A stretch of DNA of 64,000 bases, taken from positions 13,809,001 to 13,873,000 of the forward strand of contig NC_084933.1 in assembly GCF_958298935.1 (NCBI RefSeq), written 5' to 3'. Positions 43,270-55,335 of the stretch are shown here, piece after piece (position 1 is the first letter of the stretch; each line of letters opens with the position of its first letter). The stretch is from Phragmites australis. Its lineage: Eukaryota > Streptophyta > Magnoliopsida > Poales > Poaceae. A model generated the notes under the pieces. The model did not search any database, was not told the origin of the DNA, and saw only the letters and a program-made list of their open reading frames with translations. Made by a program: the position numbers and the translations under genes.

Positions 43270-46200
43270 ATGTCGGCGGCAACTATGGAGGCATCAGGGC
43301 AGCGGGACGAGCTCCATCTCACCCCTTCCCTTTCCTCTCCTAGTCGCGGGCCACATCCAGGGAACAACAAGCGACGCGTCGACACCACAGAGGAGGATGA
43401 AGCTGGGGTAAGGGAGAGGCATCTCACGCTGTGCCCAGGTACGTTGTTATTTATTGGTGTCAATTCTCGAAGTCTGCGGGCGGATTCATCGTCTCTTGGG
43501 GAAGCATCACCACCAGGATATTAGGTATGTGTCGTTAGTCGTGTTGAGAAAGGAAAGGTTGGTGTGTTCGGCTCTGGGATTGGGGATTCAACGTGGGATA
43601 TTGAAGGTAATCGTGATGAGGATTTCCGACGCATGGAGCAGGAAATTCTCTACGCATTGCGGAATCCGCCTCCGCCACCCCCAAAACCACAATGGATATT
43701 TGATGTGGAGCGGAACAAGCGTGTGAGAGATCTCTAGGAAAACTTGTTTGTGATCTCGCTATGGGAGGAGGAGGATGTGAAATTAGGAGAAGCTGTGGAG
43801 GAATGAGAAAAGGCGGTTGGGCGCATTCCTAAATCGGGTGCTTCATTGGAGATGATTCCATCTGGATTGGCGTTTGCTCATCATATGCCAGCGATGTGTC
43901 CGACAAGGTCACCGGAGAGGGGGACAAGCCAGGTCAATGGTTCCAGATCTCATACAGAGATTCGAGAGATGGGCCTGGTGGACTCGTTGCGGATGGGCCA
44001 TAACTCCTGCTCATCTAGGCCGATAGCTCACACAAGCACTGGTATATACGCTCAATCGCGCAGACCCATGGCAACGTTGTGGGTGTGGGTTTCCAAAGCA
44101 AGCGTGCTATTAGGGATAGGGTTTCGGACGAGGAAGAGCGAAATAAGTGATTTGGGGCGTCTGCGTGCAAGGTGCGCCACATCGGTCCTCCTCTCTCTCT
44201 CTCTCTCTCTCATTTTCTCAAGTGGTGAGAGGCGAGGAGATGGCTAAATGGCCAGATCAAGGTCAGGGTTGCGGTTAGGTGAAGAGGAGATCTGATGAGG
44301 AGCAGTTGATGGATGAATATGATCTACTTGGTAGTGACTTTAATCGGGAATGAGATCTTCGTCAGAAGCTCTAGTGAGGGATGGGTCCTTCGCAGGAAAG
44401 ATGGGGGAATCCGAACCATGGAAGACAGGGGCACCAGCAGAGAGACCAAGGTGGTCGTTGGAACTCTACGCAAGAAGGTCGAAGCATGAATCCACATAGT
44501 GGATGGGGTGGCAGGAATCCATCTCAAGATGCTCATGGGGGAGCAAGGTTTCGGAAGGTGGAGGAGAATCCAAGGAAGGACTTCACGGATCAAAGAAGAG
44601 ATCCGACTCGAGGTAAAGCTCCTAAACTTTTCGTTGTCCTCAAGAGGGTCATCATCAAATTGATTGTAACAATTACCCTGTGTGTTACAGATGTAAGTCT
44701 AGGAATATGTCTGCGGTATGTAGCTCTCTGGCTGCTAAGGAGAAGAAACTCAAAATGTATGATATTAGCATTCCTGGGCAGGATTTCTACTGTCTTAATA
44801 TTCCTGAATCTAAGATCAAACCTTTCTTAACTACTGGTGTAATTTCTGTCATCAAGGGGGATGCTAGTGAAGGAAAGTTGGAAACTGAACTTAAGAATCT
44901 CATTGATTATAAGTGGAATTGGAATGTTAGGATGCTTGATGGTAAAGAATTTCTTGCGGTTTTTCCCACAAAGGAATCATTGGAGACTTTCTCAAGGCTT
45001 TCCATGGTGGAGTTAGCAATTCACTCTCTGGTTGTTAAGATTTCTAAAAGAAACATTGATCCAGTTGTGACTAATTTGCTCCAATCAGCTTGGATCAAGA
45101 TTTATGGTATACCTGACTTTGCTAAACATGAAGAACTGATCAAAGAGATCACTGCTCTGGTTGCTAAGTCTGTTGTTGTTGATGAATTAAGCCTCTTGAG
45201 AATAGGTCAGGTCAGAGTGAAAGTTAATTGCAGGGACCCTTTGAAGATAAGAACTACCATCGAGATTTTCTTCAACAAAATGGGCAAGGAAATTACCTTT
45301 GTTGTTGAAAGCTTTGAGGGTAAAAGGCAGGAGGATGGACCTCCTAAGCCTGACCCCAAGGATCAAGATTATGATGAGAAGGATAATGAAATGGATGATG
45401 TCTCATCAACAGATGATAAGAATCCTAAGAGTGGTCATAAAGGAGGATCTAAATCACATCAGGGAGGAACATATAAAGAAGGAAGTTCATCAAAATTTAG
45501 GAAATGCCAAGATAATGTGGTATTGGAGGAATCAATTTCATATGATGTGGTGGCTCCAATTGCAAATTTTGATTCCAAGGAGGGAGTCATAAGGGCCTAC
45601 TTAGATTTTATGAAACATTTGGATAAGGGTGAATCAAATTTGTTTTTCTGGGCATGGATAGTGAACTTGGGCAAAACCAAATGGGTGAGGAGATATATTC
45701 TCATCATGACTTAGGATGATGTTATAGCATCTCAGGATAATCAACAGGGTGTTATTCAGTTAGATATTGTTATTTCCACTGATAAGGGAGAGGGTATGCA
45801 TAATGAGTCCATCCAATCACAGTTGCCAGAAGGTCAACTTGTGGTTCACAGCTTAGAAGGCCCCTACCTTATGGAGTCTTCTAAATGGCCTGTTATGAAC
45901 ATTCTAATGAGGAGGTGATTAGTCTGGAAGAGGGTCAGTCTACCATCATTTTTGGGGTTGAATCTCAGCTAATGCATACTTGTGTCAACCATATCTCAAT
46001 CTATATCATGGCTGATCTTGCTGATGGTTTGGAAGGTCTGGATCCTGAGACTCAACCAAAGGATAGAGATACAGAAATTGAGGATGCACAGGTAAGGATG
46101 ATAAAGACTAAGTGTAGTCTATCCCTCTTGTGAAGAAATATAGGAGAAGGGCCAAGCAAAATCTGGTTGCTACTCGATTCAGTGCAAGAGCCCCCAGGGA

Positions 46201-46426
46201 TGGGGTACCAATCCAAGAGAAGGCCATGGCTAGAATGAAAGCCAAAAATCTAGAGGACCAAGGTAATCCTTCTTCTTCTAACCTTTTTACTATTCTTAAT
46301 AATGCATCCAATCATCATATTAGATTTATTTTTTATCAATTAGATTTAGAAGTAACGGATGTTAAAGGTACTATTTTAGCTTTTAAAGCTAAAGAATGTG
46401 CTAAAGCTGCAATTGCTGAAACTAAC
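43270..46426 (+). pseudogene. LINE ORF1, interrupted and decayed
   Basis: ORF1 proteins of plant L1 elements bind element RNA. The N-terminal part (43270-44600) is broken into several frames (VGVFGSGIGDSTWDIEGN; FRRMEQEILYALRNPPPPPP). A zinc-knuckle region at 44625-44700 reads RCPQEGHHQIDCNNYPVCYR; the first cysteine of the usual CFRC is lost. 44680-45714 is a clean 344-codon stretch with the DUF4283-like core (SKIKPFLTTGVISVIKGDAS, WNVRMLDGKEFLAVFPTKES, AWIKIYGIPDFAKHEELIKE) and an acidic Lys/Asp-rich tail. After stops, 46130-46330 reads AKQNLVATRFSARAPRDGVP and MKAKNLEDQGNPSSSNLFTI. The gypsy insertion at 46427 splits the C-terminus; the remaining 60 or so codons lie at 55147-55323. Confidence 0.8.
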
Positions 46427-47189
46427 TATCGGTGTATTGAGTAAAGCAGTACCCTGACAAATGGACCTCACGAGGGATATAATGGCCAGAAACGTATATT
46501 TCCTAAAACTGGTCGGTCGCACGACTAGAGTATGGTTCCCACGACTAGTACAAGGCATACACGACCAGTCTTCCTGCACCATCACATAAACCTGCGACCG
46601 ACCTCACTGGTCGTAGGGTTGGATCTGACACAACCTGTCCAATCATATTTATTAACATCCACTTAAGTGTTTTTCTTCCCTAGGCACCAACTTCAGTGGA
46701 TGAAGTCATGGACGGCACAGAGGGGCATTGTCCTGTCTCGTAGCATTAAATGCTAAGAAGTGAGACTTTTGCAGGTTGATGCAGCGTCGCACGACGAACA
46801 GGACATTGTCAACAGGCCAATCAAGCAAGTGGTCGGGGACGGTCCTCCATAATGATGGCTTGGGTTAGATATTAGGATGAGCAGGGTCTTTTATTTGGAC
46901 CCACACATAAGTTCTCCTCCTCCCTACTATATAAAGGGATGAGGACCCCGTTTGTGAAAGATGGAAGATCAAGTCTGGCAGCCAGCTAGAACTACCTCCG
47001 TAACCAATTGAGATCCTCCATAACACAACACACAGGACGTAGGGCTATTGTCCTCCAGGAGGCCTGAACCTGTATAACTCCCTATGTCCCTGAGTCCATC
47101 GTACATGCACACATTGATTCCTGAAACGCCGTTCACGCACCCGCTGTCCAGCATACCCTGAAATCATTGTCAGGGACTAACCCTCAACA
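46427..47189 (+). repeat. 5' LTR of the gypsy element
   Basis: It begins TATCGGTGTATTGAG; the 3' LTR begins TGTCGATGTATCGAG, so the first G has mutated. It ends ACTAACCCTCAACA and is 763 bp. A TATA box, CTATATAAAGG, lies at 46926-46936. Purine- and pyrimidine-rich U5 follows. The internal region starts TTTGGCGTGCCAGATA. Confidence 0.9.
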
Positions 47190-49320
47190 TTTGGCGTGCC
47201 AGATACGTGGTGCATTTTCGTTGTTTCATCAAGTTTGAAAAGCTTGATCAGGTTACCCATGATCGGATCCACGACAATAGTTGAGTCCTATTCTGAGGAC
47301 CCCGACCGCCGCGAGGTATTCTTCATGGGGTACCACCCGGATGAACCCGGTGTGCTTCAGGCATGGGACACCGAGACGGAATTCGGGAGCTCCGAGACCC
47401 AATGTGAGGTCTGCATGGTGGACCCATGCAGCAGGGGGCGCGGGAGGCCCTCACGTCACAAGCGTAGGTGGCGAACCCCTGGTATACGCTCAGAGGGAAA
47501 CCAGTCCGACGCTAGATAGGTAGGTGCTTTGAGACAACCTCCGCATCCCCAACGCCGTCCCGAGGAGCCCCTACACAGGGCGCAGTCTACGGTGGCATCA
47601 TCATCTAGGCCATTGCGCTACCCAAGCGTCGGGGGCTCCCCCCTTGCGACTTATCATCGCTCCGCGCCCGGCGTCTCGACTAATAGACCATGATGCCAGC
47701 GCAGAACCTACAAACCCTACGAGTGCTCCTTAACCACCCACCAGTACTTATACCAGAGGGCTTGCCAGTGGAACCGTTGCTGCGTGATCTCTCCCTCCTG
47801 GTCAAGACTGCCCTATGCCAGACTGCATCAACATGCTTGAAGCCCATCGCGAAGGCCGGTGAGGGTCACAGTTGCCAAGGGTCATGGTAGGGCCCACAAT
47901 GGAATAAGTCACGTGCTCCCTCAACCAGATGGGGTACTCGTGGACCACCGCCACATTGGGACAGCCAACCTTCTGACCTGTACGACTCTATGCACCAACG
48001 TGACCTCCGTGGCATGATCCAAAGCTAGGTGGTCACTAGAGAGTAGGAGGACCGGGCTAGGTGGAAGCGGGAAGGGGGCAAGCAGGCCTACCACATGCCT
48101 TCCGGGCAAGGAGGCATCGGATAGCTCCATCCCATCGCCAAGACCCCGAGACCATCGTCTCTCTCCCTGGGCACGTGTTGCCGCCCAACAATGAGTGGCT
48201 CCCCCATTACAGGACAAGGTGCAACACCCTATCCGCTTGGTTACTGGAGGTGCACTGGTAGGACAAGTTCCGACCGGTCCTAGCCGAAAAGTATGATAGC
48301 TCGATCAACCCGGAGAAGTTCCTGCAAATCTACACCACCATAGTGAAGGCTGTAGGAGGCCATGGGAAGGTCATGGCTAACTACTTCCCTACCGTCTTGA
48401 CCAGTTCCACCTGGTCCTAGCTGATGAACCTCCCCCATAGGTCGGTTCACTCCTGGGAGGACCTGTGCGACCAGTTCATCGCCAACTTCCAGGGGACCTA
48501 TGCCCGACCAAGGGTCGAGGATGACCTATATCAGGTTTGGCAGTGACAAGGAGAGTCGTTGTGAGACTTTATACGGCATTTCACAGAACACCAAAACTCC
48601 ATTCTAAGGATCACAGGAGAGTCTGTGATCATAGCATTCAAGCAGGAGGCCAAAGATCAAAAAATGGTTGAGAAGTTGGCCACCTGGGTAATCCGAAGCA
48701 CAATTGAGCTCTTTGAGCTCACAAACAAGTGCGCGTAGGACGCCAAGGCCCGAGAGCAGCGGATCAGTGCTAGACCATGACCTACTTCCAACCAGCCCGC
48801 CTATTCCAAAGGGGTTGGGCGGAAGGACAAGAAGAGCAAGCGCAAGGTCGGATCTCCTGAGGTCGTGGTAGTCGAGCAAACTAGCCTAACATGGTGGTGC
48901 TTCAAGAAGAAAGATGGGGAAAAGGGTCATAGCTATTGCCTGATCCATCGTATAGACGCCCACGATCCGACTGAGTGCAAGGTCGTTCAAGGCATCATCA
49001 ACTAGGAGCTCGAGGAGTGTACGCACAAGCACGACAAGGACTATGAGGATGGGGCCGCCCCTGACCAGTCGGCACTAGGATACCAGCAGGCCGATCACAT
49101 GGTCCACCACATCTTCAGAGGTGCCATGACATATTCCTATAACAGGGAATACAAGTCGGTGGTCTGAGATGTGTGGGCGACCGCATTGGACCAAAGCTCG
49201 TTCCTGAAGTGGTCGAAGGTCTCACTCACTTTTAGCCAGGCTAACCATCCCAGGTGCGTTAGATGCCCTGGTCGCTACCCCATCATGGTTGAACCCACAA
49301 TGTAGAACATCCAGCTGGGC
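47190..49320 (+). pseudogene. Gypsy gag, decayed
   Basis: The first part (47258-47520) gives MIGSTTIVESYSEDPDRREV, then FMGYHPDEPGVLQAW. The gag core is at 48240-48600: KFRPVLAEKYDSSINPEKFL, QIYTTIVKAVGGHGKVMANY, SVHSWEDLCDQFIANFQGTY and FIRHFTEHQNSI, the Retrotrans_gag pattern with W..L...F...F. 48600-49000 reads AFKQEAKDQKMVEKLATW and KKSKRKVGSPEVVV, and a C-x-H-x-C remnant (HSYCLIHRIDAHDPTECKVV). Many TAG and TGA stops interrupt it. Confidence 0.8.
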
Positions 49321-49950
49321 TGAGTACTCATCAACGGGGCAGCTCAATCAACCTCCTCATCGCCGACACGTTGGACACCCTACAGATTTTGAGGAGCTCA
49401 TTGAGGCACTCTCCACCCTTCTTCAGGATCACTCCGGGCTCCTCGACTAAGCCTCTAGGGCAAATTGAACTGCCCGTTACCTTCGGCTCACCGGACAACT
49501 TCAGAACGGAAAGTGTCTTGTTCGATGTGGTCGACTTCGAGACTACGTATAACTCAATCCTCGGACGACCAGTGATGGCCTAGTTCATGGCCATTGACCA
49601 CTACGTATACCAAGTGATCAAAATCCCTGGACCAACAGGGGCCATGACCATTGTTGGCAATGCCAAAATGGCCCTGCAGTACGATAAGAGGAGCCCCAAC
49701 ATAGTCGAGCTAACTCTAGGATCGCAACTCATGATCGCTGAACCCAGCAGACGATACATAAAGGTCCATGTCATCGCCAGTCTAGATGATCGGCTCAAGG
49801 TAGTGAGCCTAGATGACACCGACCTGACCAGGTTTGTCCAGATAGGGGCCGCACTGGACCCAAATAGGGACTCGCGCTCATCACCTTCCTTCGGGCGAAC
49901 ATGGACGTATTTTCATGGAGTTCGTCTAATATGCTTAGAGTCCCTATGGA
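49321..49950 (+). pseudogene. Gypsy aspartic protease region, decayed
   Basis: 49371-49955 reads LPVTFGSPDNFRTESVLFDV, VDFETTYNSILGRPVMA, then after a TAG stop FMAIDHYVYQVIKIPGPTGA. This LP(V/L)TFG..NFR.E...FDVVDF...Y..ILGRP pattern is the protease-RT linker of Tat-type elements. The catalytic D[ST]GA upstream is not recognisable (near 49340-49370 it reads SSLIADTLDTL-like text). Confidence 0.7.
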
Positions 49951-50745
49951 TTTGATAGAGCACAAGTTGTTTGTGCGACCAAAAGCGCAACCAGTAAAGC
50001 AAAAAGCGCATTTATTCGCAGCCAACCAGAAGGAAGCGCTTCGTTAGGAGATCAACAAGCTCCTAGAAGCAGGCTTCATCCAGGAGGTGCAGTACCTAAA
50101 ATGGCTAGCTAACCCAGTCATGGTCCGGAAGCACAATGGCAAGTGGAGAATATGCATTGACTTCACCGACCTTAATAAGGCGTGCCCAAAGGACCTTTTC
50201 CCTCTTCTCCGAACCGACTAGCTAGTTGACTCAACGACTGGCATTGATCTGTTATGTTTCTTAGATGCTCGATCAGGGTACCATTAAATTAGTATGTTTA
50301 GGGAAGATGAGGAAAAGACGGCTTTTATTACACCCTTTGGGGTCTTTTGCTATATAAAATTGTCTTTTGGCTTAAAAAGTGCCGATGCCACTTACCAACG
50401 GTGTATTCAACTCCTTCTCCGACCACAGCTCAGAAGAAACATCGAGGCATACGTGGACGATGTGGTCATCAAAATCAAGACCAAGACAGACCTGGTCGCA
50501 GACCTTCAAGGAAGGTTGAAGTACCGCATGAAGCTGAACTCGGAGAAGTGTACGTTCGGGGTTCCGTTAGGGAAGTTGCTTGGATTCCTCATGTCTCATC
50601 AAAGGATAGAGGCGAATCCTGACAAGATCAGGGCCATCGACCAGATGAGATCCCCGACTAGGTTACATGAGGTTCAGAAACTAACAGGATGCATTGCTAC
50701 TCTAAGCAGGCTCATCTCAAGTCTAGGTTCTGGATATACCAAGAG
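49951..50745 (+). pseudogene. Gypsy reverse transcriptase, decayed
   Basis: Motifs in order: EINKLLEAGFIQEVQY and NGKWRICIDFTDLNKACPKD (50065-50195); FLDARSGYH with a TAA stop, then ISMFREDEEKTAFITPFGVF (50258-50345); CYIKLSFGLKSADATYQRC (50347-50405, family MPFGLKNAGATYQR); and EAYVDDVVIKIKT with the catalytic YVDD box (50444-50490). Then LNSEKCTFGV, KLLGFLMSHQRIEANPDKIR and LTGCIATLSRLISSLG. The frame runs directly into the plastid-like insert. Internal stops (50046, 50218, 50286) inactivate it. Confidence 0.85.
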
Positions 50746-50810
50746 AGATCTACAATCTAATGAGGCTACTATGAAATATTTACTCATTACAACGAAACCT
50801 AGAAATCAAT
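50746..50810 (+). other. ndhB: Plastid ndhB-like fragment inserted in gypsy pol
   Basis: Between the RT text ending LISSLG and the resumption at GLSLFKLLKKNNHF there is foreign sequence of about 220 bp. Its first 60 bases read SGYTKRDLQSNEATMKYLL, which is a segment of the plastid NAD(P)H dehydrogenase subunit NdhB (known as SGYTKRDLRSNEATMKYLL). The direction is the same as the gypsy pol. It is far too short to function and should be a nuclear plastid DNA insertion (NUPT). Identification is from memory of the NdhB sequence; one residue differs. Confidence 0.75.
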
Positions 50811-50965
50811 CACTGATCCCTAGGGATTCTTGATTGGAGCTGAGCTAACCATAGCCCAAAGTCGAAGGATATCAATTGCTAGAACCCTCGATAAAAGAAT
50901 CGAATAAAAAAAATCTATATTATGCTCACTCAAGGAAAGTAGATGTAGATAGGGGCTGGAGAAGG
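50811..50965. other. Rest of the foreign insert in gypsy pol, source unknown
   Basis: After TTTACTCAT the resemblance to ndhB stops. The next 150 bases are AT-rich, unlike the surrounding GC-rich pol. They contain a short open frame (LIGAELTIAQSRRISIARTL) I cannot identify. It could be a second organellar piece joined end to end, or filler. Gypsy sequence resumes at about 50966. Confidence 0.45.
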
Positions 50966-51910
50966 GACTGTCGCTCTTCAAACTTTTGAAGAAAAACAAT
51001 CACTTCCACTGGACACTAGATGCAAAGACGACATTCTAGGAGCTCAAAAGGTACCTCTCCTCTCCTCTCGACTGACTGCGCCTCGACCCGATGAGGAGCT
51101 TTTGCTCTATGTTGCCTCAACACCACAGGTCATGAGCGCAGTCCTGGTTGTAGAGTAGGAACATCAATGAGGTCCTACACGACATGAAGGCTCGGTACCC
51201 ATAGGCTCAGAAACTGTTATACGCCATCCTAATAGCCTCACGCAAGCTCAGACACTACTTTCAGGCTCACAGAATCAAGGTGATTTCCCCGTTCCCAATT
51301 AGGGGAATTCTCCATAATAGAGATGCGACAGGAAGAACATCAAAGTGGGCAATAGAGATCAGGGGATTCGATCTCCAGTTCATCCCCTGAACGTCTATCA
51401 AGTCCCAGGCGCTAGTCGATTTTGTAGCGAGTGGTCGTCCTTCGAGCCTGAGCAAGTGCAACAACCAGAGGCAGACAAACACTGGACCATGCGCTTTGAC
51501 GAATCGTTCACACTAAGGGAGCCGGGGCTGGAGTGGTTCTAACCTCACCTACTGGCGACATCCTCAGATACGTAGTTCAATTATATTTTCTAGCCACTAA
51601 TAACACTATTGAATATGAGGGTCTCTTGTCTGGAATATAAGCAACCTCCAAATTTGGGATTAAATTACTATTAGCGATAGGGGACTCACTACTAGTCGTG
51701 AATCAGGTGCAAAAAGAGTTTCAGTGCTCTGACCTAACAATGACGGTATGCTTTGCAAAAGTGAGAAGACTAGAGCGACGCTTCGTCGGCTTTGAGGTCA
51801 AGCACGTCCATCGCAAGGAAAACTTCCTAGCCGATGAGCTGACCCATCTAGCTTCTTCTCGTGAACCTGTCCCGATCAGAGTCTTTGAAGAACGACTCTC
51901 ATGATCATCC
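50966..51910 (+). pseudogene. Gypsy RNase H region, decayed
   Basis: GLSLFKLLKKNNHFHWTLDA (50975-51035) is the RT-RNase H connection. 51195-51270 reads QKLLYAILIASRKLRHYFQA (family KLLLALVMAARKLRPYFQ). 51470-51540 reads KHWTMRFDESFTLREPG (family W.M.FDGS......G). 51675-51900 reads AIGDSLLVVNQVQKEFQCSD, ERRFVGFEVKHVHRKENFLA and DELTHLASSR, the second RNase H typical of Tat elements. Stops abound (51077, 51154, 51541). Confidence 0.75.
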
Positions 51911-53280
51911 ACCGCAGTCTCAGGCCAAGGTGAAGGGAATGCTCCGCTCAGAAATGAAGCACACGAGGCAACACCTTTGGAGGCAATGCCTCCTTCGGTG
52001 CCGTCGACCTCGGGCGGCCATCATATGGTCGCCCTGCTCGATTTGGGTACGACCTGGATGGATCAGATCTTGGACTACGTTCAGAATCGAGCAGTCCCTG
52101 ACGATGATGCATCAGCAGAAAAGGTCTCACGACAAGCCGCAGATACTCCCTGGTAAAGGGACGCCTCTACTACCGAGGGAGCAACAGCCTTTTACTGAAA
52201 TACATCACTCAGGAAGAGGGAAGCACAATGCTCTTTGATATCCATAGAGGTATATGTGGTAGCCACACTTCATACCGCACCCTGGTCAGAAAAGCGTTCT
52301 GGTAAGGATTCTATTGGCCCACTACCCTCTAGGATGCCTGTGAGCTGATGAAACAGTGCGAGTCGTGTCAGCACCACGGCCGAAATACCAACCTACTAGC
52401 CCAGACACTGCAAACCATACCACTCTCTTAGCTTTTCACTGTCTGGGGGCTCGATATCGTGGGAGCATTCCCTAAAGCCCCATGTGATTTTGAATTCTTG
52501 CTCATGGCAATCGACAAATTCACTAAGTGGATTGAGGCCGAGCCCGTCAGGAAGATAGCCGTGATTAAGTTCATACGAGGGCTGGTAGTTCGGTTTGGTA
52601 GTTCGAACAGCACAATCATGGACAACAGAACTCAGTTCATTGGTAGTGCTTTCCGAGACTAATGTGAAGAGATCGGGACCGAGGTTTTCTGTGCGTCTGT
52701 GGCTCACCCCTAAAGCAATGGATAGGTCGAAAGGGCGAATGGGATGATACTACAAGAGATCAAAACTCGGATCTTCGACTAGCTTAAAAGCTATTCAAGA
52801 CATTGGGTGGACGAACTCCCTATAGTACTCTGGTTGTTGTGAACTACCTCTTGCTGGGTCACAGCTGAAACCCCTTTCTTCCTATTTTTTGGCGCCGAAG
52901 CAATGCTCCCCTCTAAAATCACCCTTTAGTCACCCCGAGTCAAATATTACTCGGATAACGATTAGGTGGCATGACGGGACGATGACATAAACCTGATTGA
53001 AGAGTTTCGCGATCACACTCTAGTTTGAGCCACTCGTTATCGGCAGAGCCACTGACGCTACCACGATTGAAATGTGCAGAAGTGAACATTGGTCGTAGGT
53101 GACCTCGTCCTTAGGCAAATCCAGAATAAGGTCAGTTAGAATAAACTCTCCTCTAAATGGGAGGGACCCTACAAAGTGGTCGCCATCACCTGACCTGGCG
53201 CGGTCAAGCTAGCCATGTTGGACGGCTATGAATTACACAACTCCTAGAATATTGTCTTATTGCACAGGTTTTTTGTGTAG
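51911..53280 (+). pseudogene. Gypsy integrase, decayed
   Basis: Linker 51911-52220. The zinc-binding part at 52230-52385 includes FYWPTT and CELMKQCESCQHHGR. The core at 52440-52760: FTVWGLDIVGAFPKA (first D), MAIDKFTKWIEAEPVRKIA, MDNRTQFIGSAFRD (second D), then HP-stop-SNG-stop-VERANGMIL, where two glutamines of the family's HPQSNGQVERAN have become TAA and TAG. The C-terminal part at 53090-53275: VVGDLVLRQIQNKV, WEGPYKVVAIT, AVKLAMLDGYEL. There is no chromodomain. Confidence 0.85.
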
Positions 53281-54380
53281 GGTCGCTCGAAGACGGGCTT
53301 GTATTTCTATTTTGTAGGACCTTCCAGACGAGCGTGGAATACAGCTTGTAAGTTCTTAAATTCAAAAGGAAAACCCAAACTTTCTGTTTTACAGGACTTC
53401 ACAACCAAGCCACGGGCTCCCGACATATTAATTCTCCGACCACAGCACATGACCATGCTCGACAGCCACTACGGAACTTAGTGACCAAGATGCCAAATGA
53501 CCAGGAGGCCAAAGACAATGACCACCAGGCCACACGTCCTCGCTAGGGCCGAGTGCTACTCGCCACCGACGGACTTACCGAGCCATGTCTTGTTCCACAC
53601 ACCAAGAACCTAACTAGCATGCGGATAGAACAAGAACAAGTGTTCAACTCCCACGTTTTTTCATTAATGGAAAGGTTAGGTTACAGGTGAATTAGTTGCA
53701 TCTGATCGTACTAACTATCCTATTACATGTCTGCCCTATCCTCCCTGGCTCAAGCGGCTAGCGCAAAGTTGACAGAAAGAGTCCGCCAAACTCTCGCCTC
53801 TATTTGCCCTTGAATGAGTCAAGGAACCTCTTGTACTCCTCCTTAGAGCGGCAGCTCACCACTCCAAGAATCGGACGATGACTGGCATAAGGTCCAGGGA
53901 AGGTGGCCGATGCAAAGACCCTACTGGGGCTGTTGACTAGCACCGACACACCCTGTAGACACTACAGTGAAGAATGCAAGATGGGATGGAGGAGAATGGA
54001 TTCTAGGCACTAAAATCTTGACGGTGAGAAGGAAGGTGAGGGGGTGGCTTGAAAGGCCATCAAGTACTCATTTTTAAACCACAGCGACACCCCAACCAGC
54101 GCGGCCTTCAAAACCGCTCAAAACCCAAGGAGCGCATCGAAGGAACCAGCAGTCCTCCAGGTCCAGTGCAATCAATGTATCTCTCTCTCTCTCTCTCTCT
54201 CTCTCGTACCCTCTTTTTTCCCTCTTGGGACATTTAAACCTCCTCACATGACGCAAAGTTCAGAGTTGCACTATGAGGACTGACGGCGTCAATGACCATT
54301 CCCTAGGTAGACTATGTCTGCCCGAGGCCTTAGTGGTGTGACCAGGCCGGGCCGCGGTCACGAGGAAGCTAAGGGGCTAC
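53281..54380. other. Post-integrase region of the gypsy element
   Basis: It carries no pol domain. Tat-type elements often have a long spacer here, sometimes with an antisense frame; on the minus strand 53890-53780 text like RSCRSKEEYKRFLDSFKGK is readable. A CT microsatellite lies at 54180-54204. The purine-rich tract CGAGGAAGCTAAGGGG (54361-54376) just before the 3' LTR serves as the polypurine tract. Confidence 0.55.
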
Positions 54381-55141
54381 TGTCGATGTATCGAGTAAAG
54401 TGGTTCCTTGACAAACGGGCCCCACGAGGGATATAATGGCCAGAGGCGTATATTTTCTAAAATTGGTTGGTCGCGCAACCAGGTATGGTTCCCATGACCA
54501 GTATAAGGCATACACGACCAGTCTCCCTGCACCATCACATAAATCTGCGATTGGCCTCACTGGTCACATGGCCGAATCTGACACAACCTGTCCAATCTCA
54601 TTTATTGATATCCACTCAGGTATTTTCTTTCCCCAGGCACCAACTCCAATGGATGAAGTCATGGATGGCACAGAGGAGCCTTGTCATATCTCATAGCATT
54701 AAATGCTATAGAGTGGGACTTTTGCAGGTCGACGCGGTGCCGCAGGACGGATGGGACGTTGTCAGTAGGGCGATCAAGCTAGTGATCGAGGACGGTCCTC
54801 CGTAATGATGGCTTGGATTAGATATTAGGATGAGCAGGGTCTTTGGTTTGGACTCACACGTAAGTTCTCATCCTCCCTACTATATAAAGGGATGAGGACC
54901 CCGTTTGTAAAAGAAGGAAGATCAAGTCTGTCAACTAGCCAGAACTACCTCTGTAACCAATTGAGATCCTCCATAACACAACACACAGGATGTAGCGCTA
55001 TTATCCTCTGGGAGGCCTGAACCTGTATAACTCCCTGTGTCCCTGAGTCCATCATACGCGCACACATCAATTTCTGAAACGTAGCTCACGCACCCGCTGT
55101 CCAGCATACCCCGAAATCATTGTCAGTACTAACCCTCGACA
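54381..55141 (+). repeat. 3' LTR of the gypsy element
   Basis: It begins TGTCGATGTATCGAG and ends ACTAACCCTCGACA; the ends form the short inverted repeat TGTCGA / TCGACA. 761 bp. TATA box at 54890-54900. Colinear with the 5' LTR but with many substitutions. Confidence 0.92.
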
Positions 55142-55146
55142 TTAAC

Positions 55147-55323
55147 TACAAAGCATAGATGCAGTCTCTAGTTGATAAGGAGATTAGGGATAATGAAGAG
55201 TGTTTGTCTGATATGACCATGGATGTCATTGATAATAGTAAAAGGGATGTTACAAAGAACATCCAGGTAGGTAACACAAAGTATGTTTCAGAGAGGGCTA
55301 AGAAGAGGGGGGTTAGATGGTAA
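55147..55323 (+). pseudogene. LINE ORF1 C-terminus after the gypsy insertion
   Basis: It continues the ORF1 frame interrupted at 46427: after one stop, MQSLVDKEIRDNEECLSDMT, then NIQVGNTKYVSERAKKRGVR and a TAA at 55321-55323. ORF2 starts 12 bases later. Confidence 0.75.
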
Positions 55324-55335
55324 TAAGATAGTAAA

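Larger units (their letters stand above)
46427..55141 (+). mobile_element. Ty3-gypsy element, Tat/RIRE2-like, two LTRs
   Basis: The 8715-bp element has LTRs 46427-47189 and 54381-55141, gag, protease, RT, RNase H, integrase and a purine tract before the 3' LTR. The pol order with integrase last and no chromodomain, plus a long non-coding region after integrase, fits the Tat/RIRE2 group. It sits in LINE ORF1: CTAAC at 46422-46426 and TTAAC at 55142-55146 are the target duplication with one mismatch, and joining them restores the LINE text (AETNYKA). Stops are frequent, and the two LTRs differ at many positions, so the insertion is old. Confidence 0.92.
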
